The notes beneath the pieces are model-generated. The model made no database searches and was not told where the DNA came from. It saw nothing but the letters and a program-made list of their open reading frames with translations. Below, piece after piece: positions 32,955 through 40,097 of a stretch of DNA of 51,085 nt. Source of the DNA: a virus. The stretch lies in IMG/VR virus record IMGVR_UViG_3300029258_000423, positions 1 to 51,085 of that record. One strand, written 5' to 3'. Every line of letters begins with the position of its first letter. The stretch's first letter is position 1. Position numbers and translations under genes: made by a program.

Positions 32955-34456
32955 GTGTTTTTCTTCAGTCCGAATACAGCCAGCACGAAAGCGTCCGCCT
33001 CATCTGGGCTATGGCCGACGATTTCCGTCATCGTAATTTCCCTGGAATTGCTGTCCTTACGGCGTTTCGGTGGCAGGAACATCAGCCCCTCTTGATTGTA
33101 CATCCTCGGAATCTTCGCAAGCTGTTGACGCAATTCTGCCATTTCATCCGTGTTCGGAATAGCCAATCCGCCTCCCTGTTGCGGGTTCATCGCAACCGAA
33201 GTTACACCGTACATCTCGGCCCGCCGGTTCTTATACGCTTTCCGTTCCTCATCGTTCAGTCGCCTGTCGCCAATCGTTGTCCTGCCGAGCTTTGGCTCTG
33301 GACTAGCGGCAGCACCGAACGAAATCACTCTAACATCATGGCCCTTATTCCGCAACACCTCGGCATGTTGCTTGCCACCGCCGCCCATATCGAACAGCAC
33401 ATCGTCTGCTCGGATGTTGAATTCGTCCATGAGCATGAGTGTTTGCCCAACAATCACGCTTGAATCTGGAGTCTTCACAGACAGCATCTTCTCGACACCC
33501 CAGTCGCTCACGATGCACCATGATGTATTATCGCCACCCATCGCAGAATCGACCCCCATCGCCCGTCGAGCAATCCTTCCGGGCTTCGGTTTCGTCTCGG
33601 CCAATTCCTCTGACAGACTGAGCCATTCAGGCGGGAACAGAAGCAGGTTGTCACCTTCGTAGAATTCCGCGTCGAGCCCTTCGGATTGCTGTTGCTTGTT
33701 CCAGTGCTTCCGTCGCTTTTTGTACTCTCGGTATGATAGCACGCCTGGAATCAATTCCCGGTGCTCGATAGGCCATCCGGTACGCTCTTGAGCCAATCCA
33801 AGCCTGACGTTCGGGCTATCCTCTGCACGAATCTTGATGACCTTGCGAAACAGCGACCCTTCCTCGTCGCCTTCCTCATCGCCAGAATCGACAGCCTTGC
33901 GATAGAAATTCTGACACGGAAGCGGGTTCCCGAAGAACAGGAACTTGCGGGACCACCGAATGGCCATGTTGTAATAGAAGTCGTGCAACCCGGCCGCCTC
34001 ATCGCCGACGAATAGAGTCGCCGGTGCGTGTCGTCCTGACATTGAGTTCTCATTCTCGGCAACGATACCACGTATGATGCTCGTATCGCAGATCACGCCA
34101 GTCTCGACACACCGCTTCCGAATCTTCCGATTGTTGATTATCAGGGGTCCGCCCTGACGGTAATCCATCGGGGACCGGCAGGTGTGGATTGCCTTATTGA
34201 TTTCAGACCACAGCACGTCTACATGGTCGCCGGAAACGGAGGTGGTGACGATCCGGCATATCTTGTTCTGAAGAAAGTAGACTAGAATCAGGTAGGCCGC
34301 GATGAAATCCTTCCCCATCATGTTCGCCGAAACGACGTACGTTTCATCATTAGCGTAGACCGATTTGATAATCTCTTCCTGCTTGTCGTACAGCTTCACG
34401 CTCGGCCATAGATCGGCGATTACTTCCAGCGGATCTCTCTTCTGAAACGCTATCAT
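32927..34456 (-). CDS. Terminase large subunit
   Basis: 509 residues from ATG 34456, within TAATG of the upstream membrane gene. Deviant Walker A VVSANMMGKD at 41-50; Walker B TLFVGDEAAG at 147-156 with the catalytic Glu. C-terminal RNase H-like nuclease: MGVDSAMGGD (first Asp 303), LFDMGGGGK (about 350-358) and HSPDEADAFVLAV near the end. It packages DNA into proheads as ATPase and cuts at start and end. Active-site residues are complete. Confidence 0.96.
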   Translation of the reverse strand: MIAFQKRDPLEVIADLWPSVKLYDKQEEIIKSVYANDETYVVSANMMGKDFIAAYLILVYFLQNKICRIVTTSVSGDHVDVLWSEINKAIHTCRSPMDYRQGGPLIINNRKIRKRCVETGVICDTSIIRGIVAENENSMSGRHAPATLFVGDEAAGLHDFYYNMAIRWSRKFLFFGNPLPCQNFYRKAVDSGDEEGDEEGSLFRKVIKIRAEDSPNVRLGLAQERTGWPIEHRELIPGVLSYREYKKRRKHWNKQQQSEGLDAEFYEGDNLLLFPPEWLSLSEELAETKPKPGRIARRAMGVDSAMGGDNTSWCIVSDWGVEKMLSVKTPDSSVIVGQTLMLMDEFNIRADDVLFDMGGGGKQHAEVLRNKGHDVRVISFGAAASPEPKLGRTTIGDRRLNDEERKAYKNRRAEMYGVTSVAMNPQQGGGLAIPNTDEMAELRQQLAKIPRMYNQEGLMFLPPKRRKDSNSREITMTEIVGHSPDEADAFVLAVFGLKKNTFKPIAGVL

Positions 34457-34674
34457 TAGTCGGTATCCACCTGATTCGCCAGTCGATCCAGAATCACCAC
34501 CGAAACACCCTGGAGCATCGCTATCACAATCCACTCAGCAAAGAACGAAAACCACTGGTACGGAAGGATTTCAGTGCCTCGCATCGGAGCGTAATACATG
34601 CCTCCGAGTTCCATCAGGCCACTGATGACGTGTAGGAACATTCCGAATACGATCAGCAGTAATAGAGATCTCAT
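34456..34674 (-). CDS. Two-TM small membrane protein (holin candidate)
   Basis: 72 residues. TM1 SLLLLIVFGMFLHVISGLME (3-22); TM2 FFAEWIVIAMLQGVSVVIL (about 43-61); short loop with YYAPMRGTEILPYQW; acidic tail DRLANQVDTD. Two TM segments and size are like class II holins, but holin genes near the terminase are less usual, and other functions such as superinfection exclusion are possible. Overlaps both neighbours by 1-4 nt. Confidence 0.7.
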   Translation of the reverse strand: MRSLLLLIVFGMFLHVISGLMELGGMYYAPMRGTEILPYQWFSFFAEWIVIAMLQGVSVVILDRLANQVDTD

Positions 34675-35177
34675 TCCGAATCCCCCTTGATTTGGCTCTC
34701 GATGAATTTGCGAACGGACACAAGTGCTTCGTAATCAATCTTGATGCACGATCCTGCGGTCCTAGATCCGTCGATGATTCCATTGCAGTGTTCCAACGCC
34801 TCTTCGGCAGTCGGAATCTTCCACTTGCCAATCGCACCTCGCAGATAGTCACGCGTCTCTTCGGATGCCTGCCAATTCGTGCTCATCCACGGGATATCTC
34901 TTGGACCGTTCATGCACACCTTGGAGTGGTATTCGCCACTCGGATTCAGTCTCAGCGTAAACACCCTGTCTTCGGCTACCCCATTCAACTCCTCGCACAA
35001 CTCGAATAGCTCTGCCGCTTCCCGTGCTCTGTCGCTGTAATCAGGTTGCGGTTCCATTGGGAATTCCCGTGCTGCCCATTCAGCGAACGCGGATATGTCT
35101 TCAGTGAATTCCGTGCATGTTCGATTGTACAACTCATGCCACTTTTTGACGCATCGCTTCGTGTCTTTCTCATTCAT
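34671..35177 (-). CDS. Accessory protein, paralogue family A
   Basis: 168 residues. N-terminal helical part with KKWHELYNRTCTEFTEDISA and W-A-A-R-E-F; then AEDRVFTLRLNPSGEYHSKV. The C-terminal third, IGKWKIPTAEEALEHCNGII, then YEALVSVRKFIESQIK, matches two other proteins here (37,106 and 39,052): W-x...P-(T)-x-x-E-A-L-x-x-x-x-x-I...(V/I)R.(F/A)(I/L)E. No catalytic motif. Starts with RBS TTAGGGAGCGAATGAG. Confidence 0.75.
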   Translation of the reverse strand: MNEKDTKRCVKKWHELYNRTCTEFTEDISAFAEWAAREFPMEPQPDYSDRAREAAELFELCEELNGVAEDRVFTLRLNPSGEYHSKVCMNGPRDIPWMSTNWQASEETRDYLRGAIGKWKIPTAEEALEHCNGIIDGSRTAGSCIKIDYEALVSVRKFIESQIKGDSE

Positions 35178-35311
35178 CTCATTCGCTCCCTAAATGTCCC
35201 CTGTTGTGCGGAATCAGTCCGCGTTTACTCCACTTGATAGAACGTCTCGCTCCATGTAACTTCCATCACTCCCTCTCCTTACGGTAATCGTCCTAAACTA
35301 CTGGTAATCAA
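35178..35311 (-). other. Short intergenic region with micro-ORF and hairpin
   Basis: 134 nt. On the minus strand a GCGGA-CTGAT-TCCGC hairpin lies at about 35,207-35,222. Just before it is a 13-codon ORF (35,225-35,266, MEVTWSETFYQVE) with an excellent RBS, AAGGAGAGGGAGTG. The micro-ORF might be a leader or chance; no promoter of the type seen elsewhere is evident. Confidence 0.4.
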
Positions 35312-35971
35312 TCACTTGCGTTCCCCATTAGAATTCCGCACCGGTTTAGATTCCGCCTCCAGAATGATCTCCTCGATCCGAGTCTCAATCGGTTCACCCG
35401 GTTCGTGAAGTGCGTCCCAATCGACTCCGCTGGAAGCCGCCTCTGTTTGCTCCACCTGGAATAGCATGTGTTTCAGGGTCAAGGCCGCTGCCGTCGTTTT
35501 GGAAACGAACTTGACTTTGAATTTGCCCTCCTCAATGTCCCCCTTCCGCGTTCTCGTCGTCATCTCGACGCTCTCGATCAGCCTTCCAACCTCATGCGGG
35601 ATATCGTCCAGATCCTTTACCAGCCAATGCCCGGATTCCGTCTTCTGGAATATCGTCAGGGGGTTGAAATCAAGCACTTGGAATAGGTATTCCAGGATCT
35701 CATCCGCCGTGTACTGGAGCCTGTCGATTCGATCTTGGAGTGCTTTCCCGAGGTAAGCACGAACGTCCGGAGCCTTCATAAGCTTGTTGGCTGCCGAATT
35801 CGGGCACTTGTACCCTGCCTTCTTTGCCGCCTCTGTTGGGCTCATGAAGTCATTGGCAATCAGCTCATTGCAGAAGATCAATTGGGTAGCTGTAAGCTTG
35901 TCCGAATCGACTCCCCTCTTGCGTGGTTGTATCAGGGATGTTGGCATGTCGGAATCACCGCCTAGAGGCAT
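35312..35971 (-). CDS. Terminase small subunit
   Basis: 219 residues. LTATQLIFCNELIANDFMSP (26-45) then TEAAKKAGYKCPNSAANKLM is the Terminase_2 helix-turn-helix: LT..Q..F...(Y/L)......N.T.AA..AGY......A..L(M). Residues APDVRAYLGKALQDRIDRLQ follow. The middle DEILEYLFQVLDFNPLTIFQ and KTTAAALTLKHML are the 'DIL.e...I......d' and 'K..AL..L....' parts. An alternative start at 35947 is possible (AGGCGGTG upstream). It recognises the packaging site and works with the large subunit. Confidence 0.92.
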   Translation of the reverse strand: MPLGGDSDMPTSLIQPRKRGVDSDKLTATQLIFCNELIANDFMSPTEAAKKAGYKCPNSAANKLMKAPDVRAYLGKALQDRIDRLQYTADEILEYLFQVLDFNPLTIFQKTESGHWLVKDLDDIPHEVGRLIESVEMTTRTRKGDIEEGKFKVKFVSKTTAAALTLKHMLFQVEQTEAASSGVDWDALHEPGEPIETRIEEIILEAESKPVRNSNGERK

Positions 35972-36004
35972 TAAGTTGTTGTAAAGGAAACAGTTAGGGC
36001 AAAC

Positions 36005-36277
36005 TCAGTCGTCGGTTTCCCAGTCGGACCATGCACATCGGCCTTGCATTAACAGTCGGCGGACCTTTGCTCCGCAGACAAGGCAAGTGCCGTCCTGTGC
36101 GTTGTGTTGTGGCTGAGCGACTATTATTTGAACTTGGCTGTGATCGCACTTTTCTTTCATTTGGTTGTGTCGTAATTGCTCCAGAATCAGCCCCAGTGTC
36201 TCGTCGATGCTTTCGAGCACCGAATAGATGTCGTCGTTGTCCGCCTGGTCGAAATCATCCATCTCACTTCCCCTCAT
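36005..36277 (-). CDS. Small protein with zinc-ribbon end
   Basis: 90 residues (85 if started at 36262, where GAGGGGA precedes). Acidic helical N-terminus: DDIYSVLESIDETLGLILEQ. C-terminal KEKCDHSQV...GTCLVCGAKVRRLLMQGRC with Cys/His spacing like a zinc ribbon. Overlaps the upstream gene by ATGA. Similar small zinc proteins are common in phages; role unknown. Confidence 0.75.
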   Translation of the reverse strand: MRGSEMDDFDQADNDDIYSVLESIDETLGLILEQLRHNQMKEKCDHSQVQIIVAQPQHNAQDGTCLVCGAKVRRLLMQGRCAWSDWETDD

Positions 36278-36603
36278 GGAATTCCTATGTCATCATCGTT
36301 AATCGACACGCCGTACTTCCACCTGTAAGCTACCTGGGACCCTGCAATCAACGCATCCGCTTTCGCTATCGCTTCCAACGAATCAGGCACCGCTATCGAG
36401 AACGGAAGATCCATGTTTCCGTCCTTGGCTTGATAGATTGAATACATGCACATCTCTTTGCCTTGCCACGTCCGAATCACCCTTGCATCGTCTGGTACGT
36501 AGGCCGTCGAACCATGGAGTGGTCCGTGAACGAATAACAGATTCCACGAATCCACGTCCTGCGGATCGACCGTTTCAAACCAGTTTTGTGCCTTGCATAT
36601 CAT
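36274..36603 (-). CDS. Small protein, unknown
   Basis: 109 residues from ATG 36603 (GAGG seven bases upstream; the ATG at 36645 lacks an RBS). NWFETVDPQDVDSWNLLFVH (7-26), HGSTAYVPDDARVIRTWQGK, then ADALIAGSQVAYRWKYG. It has a beta-rich body and no catalytic motif I recognise. Belongs to the chain of small accessory genes. Confidence 0.7.
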   Translation of the reverse strand: MICKAQNWFETVDPQDVDSWNLLFVHGPLHGSTAYVPDDARVIRTWQGKEMCMYSIYQAKDGNMDLPFSIAVPDSLEAIAKADALIAGSQVAYRWKYGVSINDDDIGIP

Positions 36604-36654
36604 GCGAATGCCTCGGGGTTCCGAATGCCTTATACACCATCCCATGGGTGGGAG

Positions 36655-36900
36655 TCAAGCCTTGTCCATGCGTGTGTGGAACCCGATTGTCTGCTCATGC
36701 TCGATTCCGCGAGCACTTCCGGAGATTTCACCTGCGACGAATCGCTCCGTGTTTCTGTCGTTTCCGTCCCACCATGAAACGTCATATTCAACGCCAGAAT
36801 CGCCGATGTGGATTCCAGTAATTGTCCCGTCGTGTCGGTTGTCGTAAGGGCCAACTTGCACCGGAGTACCGACTGACCATACCTTGATTTCGCTCTTCAT
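36655..36900 (-). CDS. Small SH3-like protein
   Basis: 81 residues. KVWSVGTPVQVGPYDNRHDG (6-25), TITGIHIGDSGVEYDVSWWD, NTERFVAGEI. The pattern 'G..V.V......G.(I/V)TGI.I...(G)V.YEV.WWDG......(W/F)....E(V/I)' is a common short phage family with an SH3-like barrel. Unknown role. RBS AAGGGATTCTG. Confidence 0.75.
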   Translation of the reverse strand: MKSEIKVWSVGTPVQVGPYDNRHDGTITGIHIGDSGVEYDVSWWDGNDRNTERFVAGEISGSARGIEHEQTIGFHTRMDKA

Positions 36901-36943
36901 CAGAATCCCTTCCCGTGCTTGTGTGGTCTCGTTTCGTTTCTGG

Positions 36944-37105
36944 TTACATTCTCTCGGTCTGCTCTTGCTGGTATTCCTCTTGCTGGTCGAGGTATCGAAT
37001 CACGTCAAGCAGTGCCTCGGCAATCACCGCAATCGGTTCGCCAGCCTGATTCACCAATGCTAGCTCACGAAGCTCTTGCACTTGCTTTGCGGTTGTTCCA
37101 CTCAT
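36944..37105 (-). CDS. 53-residue helical protein
   Basis: ATG at 37105 is right after the upstream TAA and has CGGAGG eight bases before it. Helical and acidic: TAKQVQELRELALVNQAGEP, then VIAEALLDVIRYLDQQEEYQ and a glutamine-rich end. Coding is supported by the strong RBS and by tight coupling. No recognised family. Confidence 0.7.
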   Translation of the reverse strand: MSGTTAKQVQELRELALVNQAGEPIAVIAEALLDVIRYLDQQEEYQQEQTERM

Positions 37106-37585
37106 TTATTCATCCTCCGGAATCAGTTCTAGTGCTTCTCGAATCGTTTCCATCTTGCCATCAAGTCCGCATGTTGAATTCTCGATGGCGGTGACAATTC
37201 GCAATGCCTCATCTTTCTTAGAAGGCATGAGTTGCTTTTCTAGCCACTTCTTTGCCTCGGAAACACGCATCCATTCCGTCTGCTTCTCAGGCTCCCATTC
37301 ACGGCATTGTGTTTCACGATGTGAGTAAACTATCTTGGCCTCTGACCAATCATACTTGAATCGCACGTTGTAATATTTTGTTGGGAAACCAGCACTCCCG
37401 CAACTGACTTCCTTGCACAGCTCCAACAACTCCACTGCCGGATGCTTCGGAAGCAATTCAGGCGGGAAGTTATCATGCCACCAATCCAGTAAGTATGACG
37501 CCGCTGCCTTCCGTGCCACAGGCTGGCCCATTGCGAAGTTGTTGAATCGCTCTACTGCTTTATCAATCCATTCGTCCTTAGTCAT
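37106..37585 (-). CDS. Accessory protein, paralogue family A
   Basis: 159 residues from ATG 37585 (RBS ATGGAGCGAAAG). Shares the family pattern with the 34.7 and 39.1 kb proteins: SAKKW-like (VSEAKKWLEKQLMPSKKDEA, about 107-126), then LRIVTAIENS and IREALELIPEDE. Middle: VELLELCKEVSCGSAGFPTK and VRFKYDWSE, both also seen in the family (E..LC.E....). Expansion of a family of this type within one phage suggests interaction with host or DNA, but nothing is known. Confidence 0.75.
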   Translation of the reverse strand: MTKDEWIDKAVERFNNFAMGQPVARKAAASYLLDWWHDNFPPELLPKHPAVELLELCKEVSCGSAGFPTKYYNVRFKYDWSEAKIVYSHRETQCREWEPEKQTEWMRVSEAKKWLEKQLMPSKKDEALRIVTAIENSTCGLDGKMETIREALELIPEDE

Positions 37586-37601
37586 CTTTCGCTCCATTCG
37601 G

Positions 37602-37757
37602 TTAATTACTCCCAATCCTAACCGCTCGCGTGGTTGCGGCGGTTGTTCTCACGGAATCACTCCGTAGCTTTGAATTTGCCTTCGCACATTTCGGACAGAT
37701 TCGGTTTCCGATTCCTTTCGACTCGAATCGATTCTGACATTTCAGGCATCGTCGCAT
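37602..37757 (-). CDS. 51-residue zinc-finger protein
   Basis: Begins at an ATG overlapping the upstream stop by one base (TGATG). RRCLKCQNRFESKGIGNRIC then PKC gives a Cys-x2-Cys...Cys-x2-Cys zinc finger, as in a very common short phage/bacterial family (R-K-C-L-x-C-x-R-x-F-x-S-x-G-x-G-N-R-I-C-P-x-C). Ends with a basic tail VRIGSN, also typical (VRIG). Well conserved in phages but of unknown role, probably nucleic-acid binding. Confidence 0.82.
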   Translation of the reverse strand: MRRCLKCQNRFESKGIGNRICPKCAKANSKLRSDSVRTTAATTRAVRIGSN

Positions 37758-38302
37758 CACTCGCCCCCTTCCGCCGCTCGCTTTGCCGCTAGGGCTGATT
37801 GCAGTGCTTTTCCAATTGTCTGCCCGTCATGATATCCGAAGTACCTAAGTGGACTGCTCACCGCGAATGGACCTGCGTTTATGCAGTCTGTTTTGTTGTG
37901 GATTTGCAGACACTCTCCAGGCGTCTCCACTAACTCCTCCACCGCGTCGACAACGGCACGCAGTTCGGCGTTCTCGGCTTGGAGGATGCTATACCGATCA
38001 GGAGCATCAGGCTCCCCGTATGTCGCCACATCAACAGATATGCAGTCATATGTCGCCTCGAAAATGTCGGGCTTGCATGGGTAATACTCGCCTTGCACTC
38101 CCTTGATGATCCAATCGCCTGGACTTGCTTTCATCACGCCTTCCAGCGTCGGAATTTCCAGTTCCCTCGAATACGCAGCCGGATGCGACGGCCTCCGAAC
38201 ACGAAATTCGGTTCCGTCAGGAAACGTGAATCGAACATCTTTCGGCCCAGGATTCCACTGTACGGCCTCAATTACGACCGGCTTCTTTCTGTACTTACTC
38301 AT
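37757..38302 (-). CDS. Small phage protein with GDWI.KG motif
   Basis: 181 residues from ATG 38302 (GGAGG nine bases upstream; 8-nt overlap with the gene before). YRKKPVVIEAVQWNPGP (4-20) and ASPGDWIIKGVQGEYYPCKP then FEATYDC are the typical paired motifs of a short phage family: 'KP(V)xIEAxQ...G(D)(W/Y)IIKGxxGExYPCKPDIFxxTYE'. A C-terminal coiled part (ILQAENAELRAVVDAVEELV) and a domain ending IGKALQSALAAKRAAEG resemble an extra fused module also seen in the 41.9 kb protein. Function unknown. Confidence 0.82.
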   Translation of the reverse strand: MSKYRKKPVVIEAVQWNPGPKDVRFTFPDGTEFRVRRPSHPAAYSRELEIPTLEGVMKASPGDWIIKGVQGEYYPCKPDIFEATYDCISVDVATYGEPDAPDRYSILQAENAELRAVVDAVEELVETPGECLQIHNKTDCINAGPFAVSSPLRYFGYHDGQTIGKALQSALAAKRAAEGGE

Positions 38303-38513
38303 CCTTCGTGTCCTCCGTGGTCTCAATCAATAGCTCTGCCTCTGCCTCGGTCAGTTTGGCAGTGAATCCCTTTAGCCGATCCACTGCCAAACTGAATTCG
38401 GTAGGGAGTTGCAACCCAAAGCTATGTAGCAGTCCGGACAGTTTCGACGCCATGATTGACACCGCCCCGGCGTCTTTGAGTGCTTGCAGCAATTCGTTTG
38501 TCGTGATTTTCAC
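38295..38513 (-). CDS. Small helical protein, unknown
   Basis: 72 residues from a GTG at 38513, which has GGAGG seven bases upstream; a TTG at 38549 is a weaker start. KITTNELLQALKDAGAVSIM (2-21), LSGLLHSFGLQLPTEFSLAV, AEAELLIETTEDTKDE. No motif recognised. It is the first gene after the palindromic element at 38.58 kb. Confidence 0.68.
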   Translation of the reverse strand: MKITTNELLQALKDAGAVSIMASKLSGLLHSFGLQLPTEFSLAVDRLKGFTAKLTEAEAELLIETTEDTKDE

Positions 38514-38532
38514 TTCGTGTCCTCCGTGTTCT
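38513..38532 (-). promoter_or_regulatory. RBS region duplicated for two successive genes
   Basis: Upstream of the GTG at 38513 the minus strand reads GGAGGACACGAAGTG; upstream of the ATG at 38302 it reads GGAGGACACGAAGGATG. The 13-nt block GGAGGACACGAAG is therefore present twice, once per gene start. It decides both starts. Confidence 0.6.
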
Positions 38533-38562
38533 TCGTGGTTAAGAATCAACTTCGCTCGAATT

Positions 38563-38601
38563 CGTATGCTAATATCATGCTAAGATGTCAACTCTTAGCA
38601 T
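38563..38601 (-). promoter_or_regulatory. Palindromic operator with embedded -35 box
   Basis: ATGCTAAGA (38577-38585) and TCTTAGCAT (38593-38601) form a perfect 9-bp dyad with 7-nt centre TGTCAAC, whose reverse complement holds TTGACA. A third half site ATGCTAA lies at 38566-38572. A -10-like CATACG is 17 nt downstream (38563-38568). Looks like a repressible promoter for the 38.5 kb genes; an alternative is a plain RNA hairpin. Confidence 0.6.
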
Positions 38602-38786
38602 TCACCCAACGGTGACAACGTAAAATACTTCGGCAGCCGATCGGCGAGTCGTGCTTCGTAGTAGCCGTCGTACCACGCGACTCGGTTGCTATCGAGGCTG
38701 CCGGTCCGCTTGTACGGGCATTCCGGCCGCTCGCCAGCATGATACGCTTCGCGTCCTGCCAGTCGTGCTTGTCGTTTCGTTAGCAT
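38595..38786 (-). CDS. RMF/CrpP-like small protein
   Basis: 63 residues from ATG 38786. KRQARLAGREAYHAGERPEC, then PYKR and RVAWYDGYYEARLADRLP. This matches the RMF-like short motif: G..A...G.....CPY........W..GY..A. RMF dimerises ribosomes; CrpP-like phage/plasmid relatives are of debated function. In a phage, ribosome or RNA binding is the natural idea but unproven. The last codons form one arm of the palindrome. Confidence 0.78.
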   Translation of the reverse strand: MLTKRQARLAGREAYHAGERPECPYKRTGSLDSNRVAWYDGYYEARLADRLPKYFTLSPLGEC

Positions 38787-39043
38787 TGCTCCGTTTCCTT
38801 CATGGTTAATCCGTGCTCGTAATTGAGAGCCCACACCATCGTGCCGCGACGGACCGAGCCACCACAGACACGAATGCACCGTCGCCAAGCGGCAGCATGC
38901 GGTGCCATGTTCGCCCAAACGATCTCGCCGCCGACACGCCTCAGTACTCCGTGAAGATGCACGCGGATGCCGCTGTTGTGATCCCAGACCGGCGAGATGT
39001 GCCAGCACCGGACCCAGCCTCGCCCCGGCCGTGTGTATTTCAT
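38780..39043 (-). CDS. Small Trp/Cys-rich protein
   Basis: 87 residues from ATG 39043 (GAGGA five bases upstream). KYTRPGRGWVRCWHISPVWD, VHLHGVLRRVGGEIVWANM, AAWRRCIRVCGGSVRRGTMV. Rich in Trp, Arg and His. No domain known to me. Overlaps the next small gene by 7 nt. It is clearly within the small-gene operon. Confidence 0.62.
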   Translation of the reverse strand: MKYTRPGRGWVRCWHISPVWDHNSGIRVHLHGVLRRVGGEIVWANMAPHAAAWRRCIRVCGGSVRRGTMVWALNYEHGLTMKETEQC

Positions 39044-39051
39044 TTGCATCC

Positions 39052-39516
39052 TCATTCCCCGTTCCCAGATTCGTCCGAATGGCTCTCGATGAAACGCCTC
39101 AGCTTCGCAACCGATTCGTGATTCGTTCGGTCTACGATTTCGTCGAGTGCTTCCAACGCTTCTGATTTCGTCGGAATTGGTGCTGTCTTTGCTTCCAGCC
39201 ATCGAAGTGTTTTGGCGTAATCCATCCATTCGGACCACTTGAATCCAGAGCCAAGTTCAGCGTAAAACACGCGGCACGACTTCCGCCCTGGGCAAACATC
39301 CACGCCAGGCTTCACACCGTAATCGAAACAATTCAGTTCCCCAGTGAGTCTCACAATCTTCTCGATCGTGCTTCCCGAATCGGGTTGTTCCTGATCTAAA
39401 TACTCTCGGACCCTTTTCATCCTACGCCAAGCCCAATGCGGAATCCGCGTACGCAGGCCGCTTTGCTCAAGGCAGTATTCAATCGCTTCAATCGCTTCCT
39501 CTAATGTAACTGTCAT
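39052..39516 (-). CDS. Accessory protein, paralogue family A
   Basis: 154 residues, RBS AAAGGAGCGAGACAA. LEEAIEAIEYCLEQSGLRTR at the start; VRLTGELNCFDYGVKPGVDV, then VFYAELGSGFKWSEWMDYAK and TLRWLEAKTAPIPTKSEALE, ending VAKLRRFIESHSDES. The last section is shared with the 34.7 and 37.1 kb proteins (W(L)E.K....P(T/S)K.EAL......I...R.(F/A)IE). Cys-rich CPGRKSCR in the middle is specific. No function known. Confidence 0.76.
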   Translation of the reverse strand: MTVTLEEAIEAIEYCLEQSGLRTRIPHWAWRRMKRVREYLDQEQPDSGSTIEKIVRLTGELNCFDYGVKPGVDVCPGRKSCRVFYAELGSGFKWSEWMDYAKTLRWLEAKTAPIPTKSEALEALDEIVDRTNHESVAKLRRFIESHSDESGNGE

Positions 39517-39546
39517 TTGTCTCGCTCCTTTCTCGCGGGTTCCGAA

Positions 39547-39894
39547 TCATCTCCACGTTCGCACTTTCGCCTTTGGGTGCGCCTTGCACGCTTCCAAATA
39601 CTTCTCTAGCCAAGGGACGAAGTTGTCGTACGTTCCCCACTTGTTTTCCGGTTCGTACGTTCGGAAACGCTCCGGATCGGAACGTAACACCCGAATTCCC
39701 TCGGCAATCGGTTCAATCAACTGGCCAGCCGTCTCGATTCCGTTTTCATCTGGACGCCACAAAGCACCGTAGATGCCCGCCGCATCGGCCATCACGTTTA
39801 GGTTGTGCGTGATGTTCGCACTGAATAGCTCCACGACGTGCGGTGATTCGCCGCCCGTGTCGACTTCGACTTCCAGGTATACGTCAAGACTCAT
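39547..39894 (-). CDS. Conserved small phage protein
   Basis: 115 residues. SLDVYLEVEV at the start; ELFSANITHNLNVMADAAGI (23-42); YGALWRPDENGI; AEGIRVLRSDPERFRTYEPE; WGTYDNFVPWLEKYLEAC. I recognise this as a conserved phage/bacterial family with the phrase 'NITHNLN.MA..AG(I/L)Y..LWRP.E' and 'N.WG.Y......(V)..YL.AC'. Biochemical role is unknown to me. Confidence 0.85.
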   Translation of the reverse strand: MSLDVYLEVEVDTGGESPHVVELFSANITHNLNVMADAAGIYGALWRPDENGIETAGQLIEPIAEGIRVLRSDPERFRTYEPENKWGTYDNFVPWLEKYLEACKAHPKAKVRTWR

Positions 39895-40085
39895 TGCTTT
39901 CCCTCCGGCTTTGTTAGGTACTCTTTCAACTCTTTCTCCGTGTCGAATCGCCGCTTTTCGCTACTGCATCTTGAACAACATTCAATGAACCACCGCGACT
40001 TGTCTAGGTTCTTAATTGAAACGCAAGCACGAATCAATGTCGGATACTTGTCGCACTCGCATGGATCTAGCTTTTCGTCAGTCAT
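39891..40085 (-). CDS. Small Cys-rich (zinc-binding?) protein
   Basis: 64 residues from ATG 40085 (RBS AGGTGGAGG). DPCECDKYPTLIRACVSI, then WFIECCSRCSSEKRRF: C-x-C ... W-x-(V/I)-x-C-C-x-x-C resembles the Lar/zinc-ribbon group (restriction alleviation protein-like), although only partly. Lar-type genes in phage protect against type I restriction, and this phage also has DNA methylases, so the idea is attractive but unproven. Confidence 0.6.
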   Translation of the reverse strand: MTDEKLDPCECDKYPTLIRACVSIKNLDKSRWFIECCSRCSSEKRRFDTEKELKEYLTKPEGKQ

Positions 40086-40097
40086 TACCTCCACCTT

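Noticed and set aside
35225-35266. 13-codon ORF MEVTWSETFYQVE with an excellent RBS
   Set aside because: Too short to claim as a gene; mentioned in the intergenic entry only.
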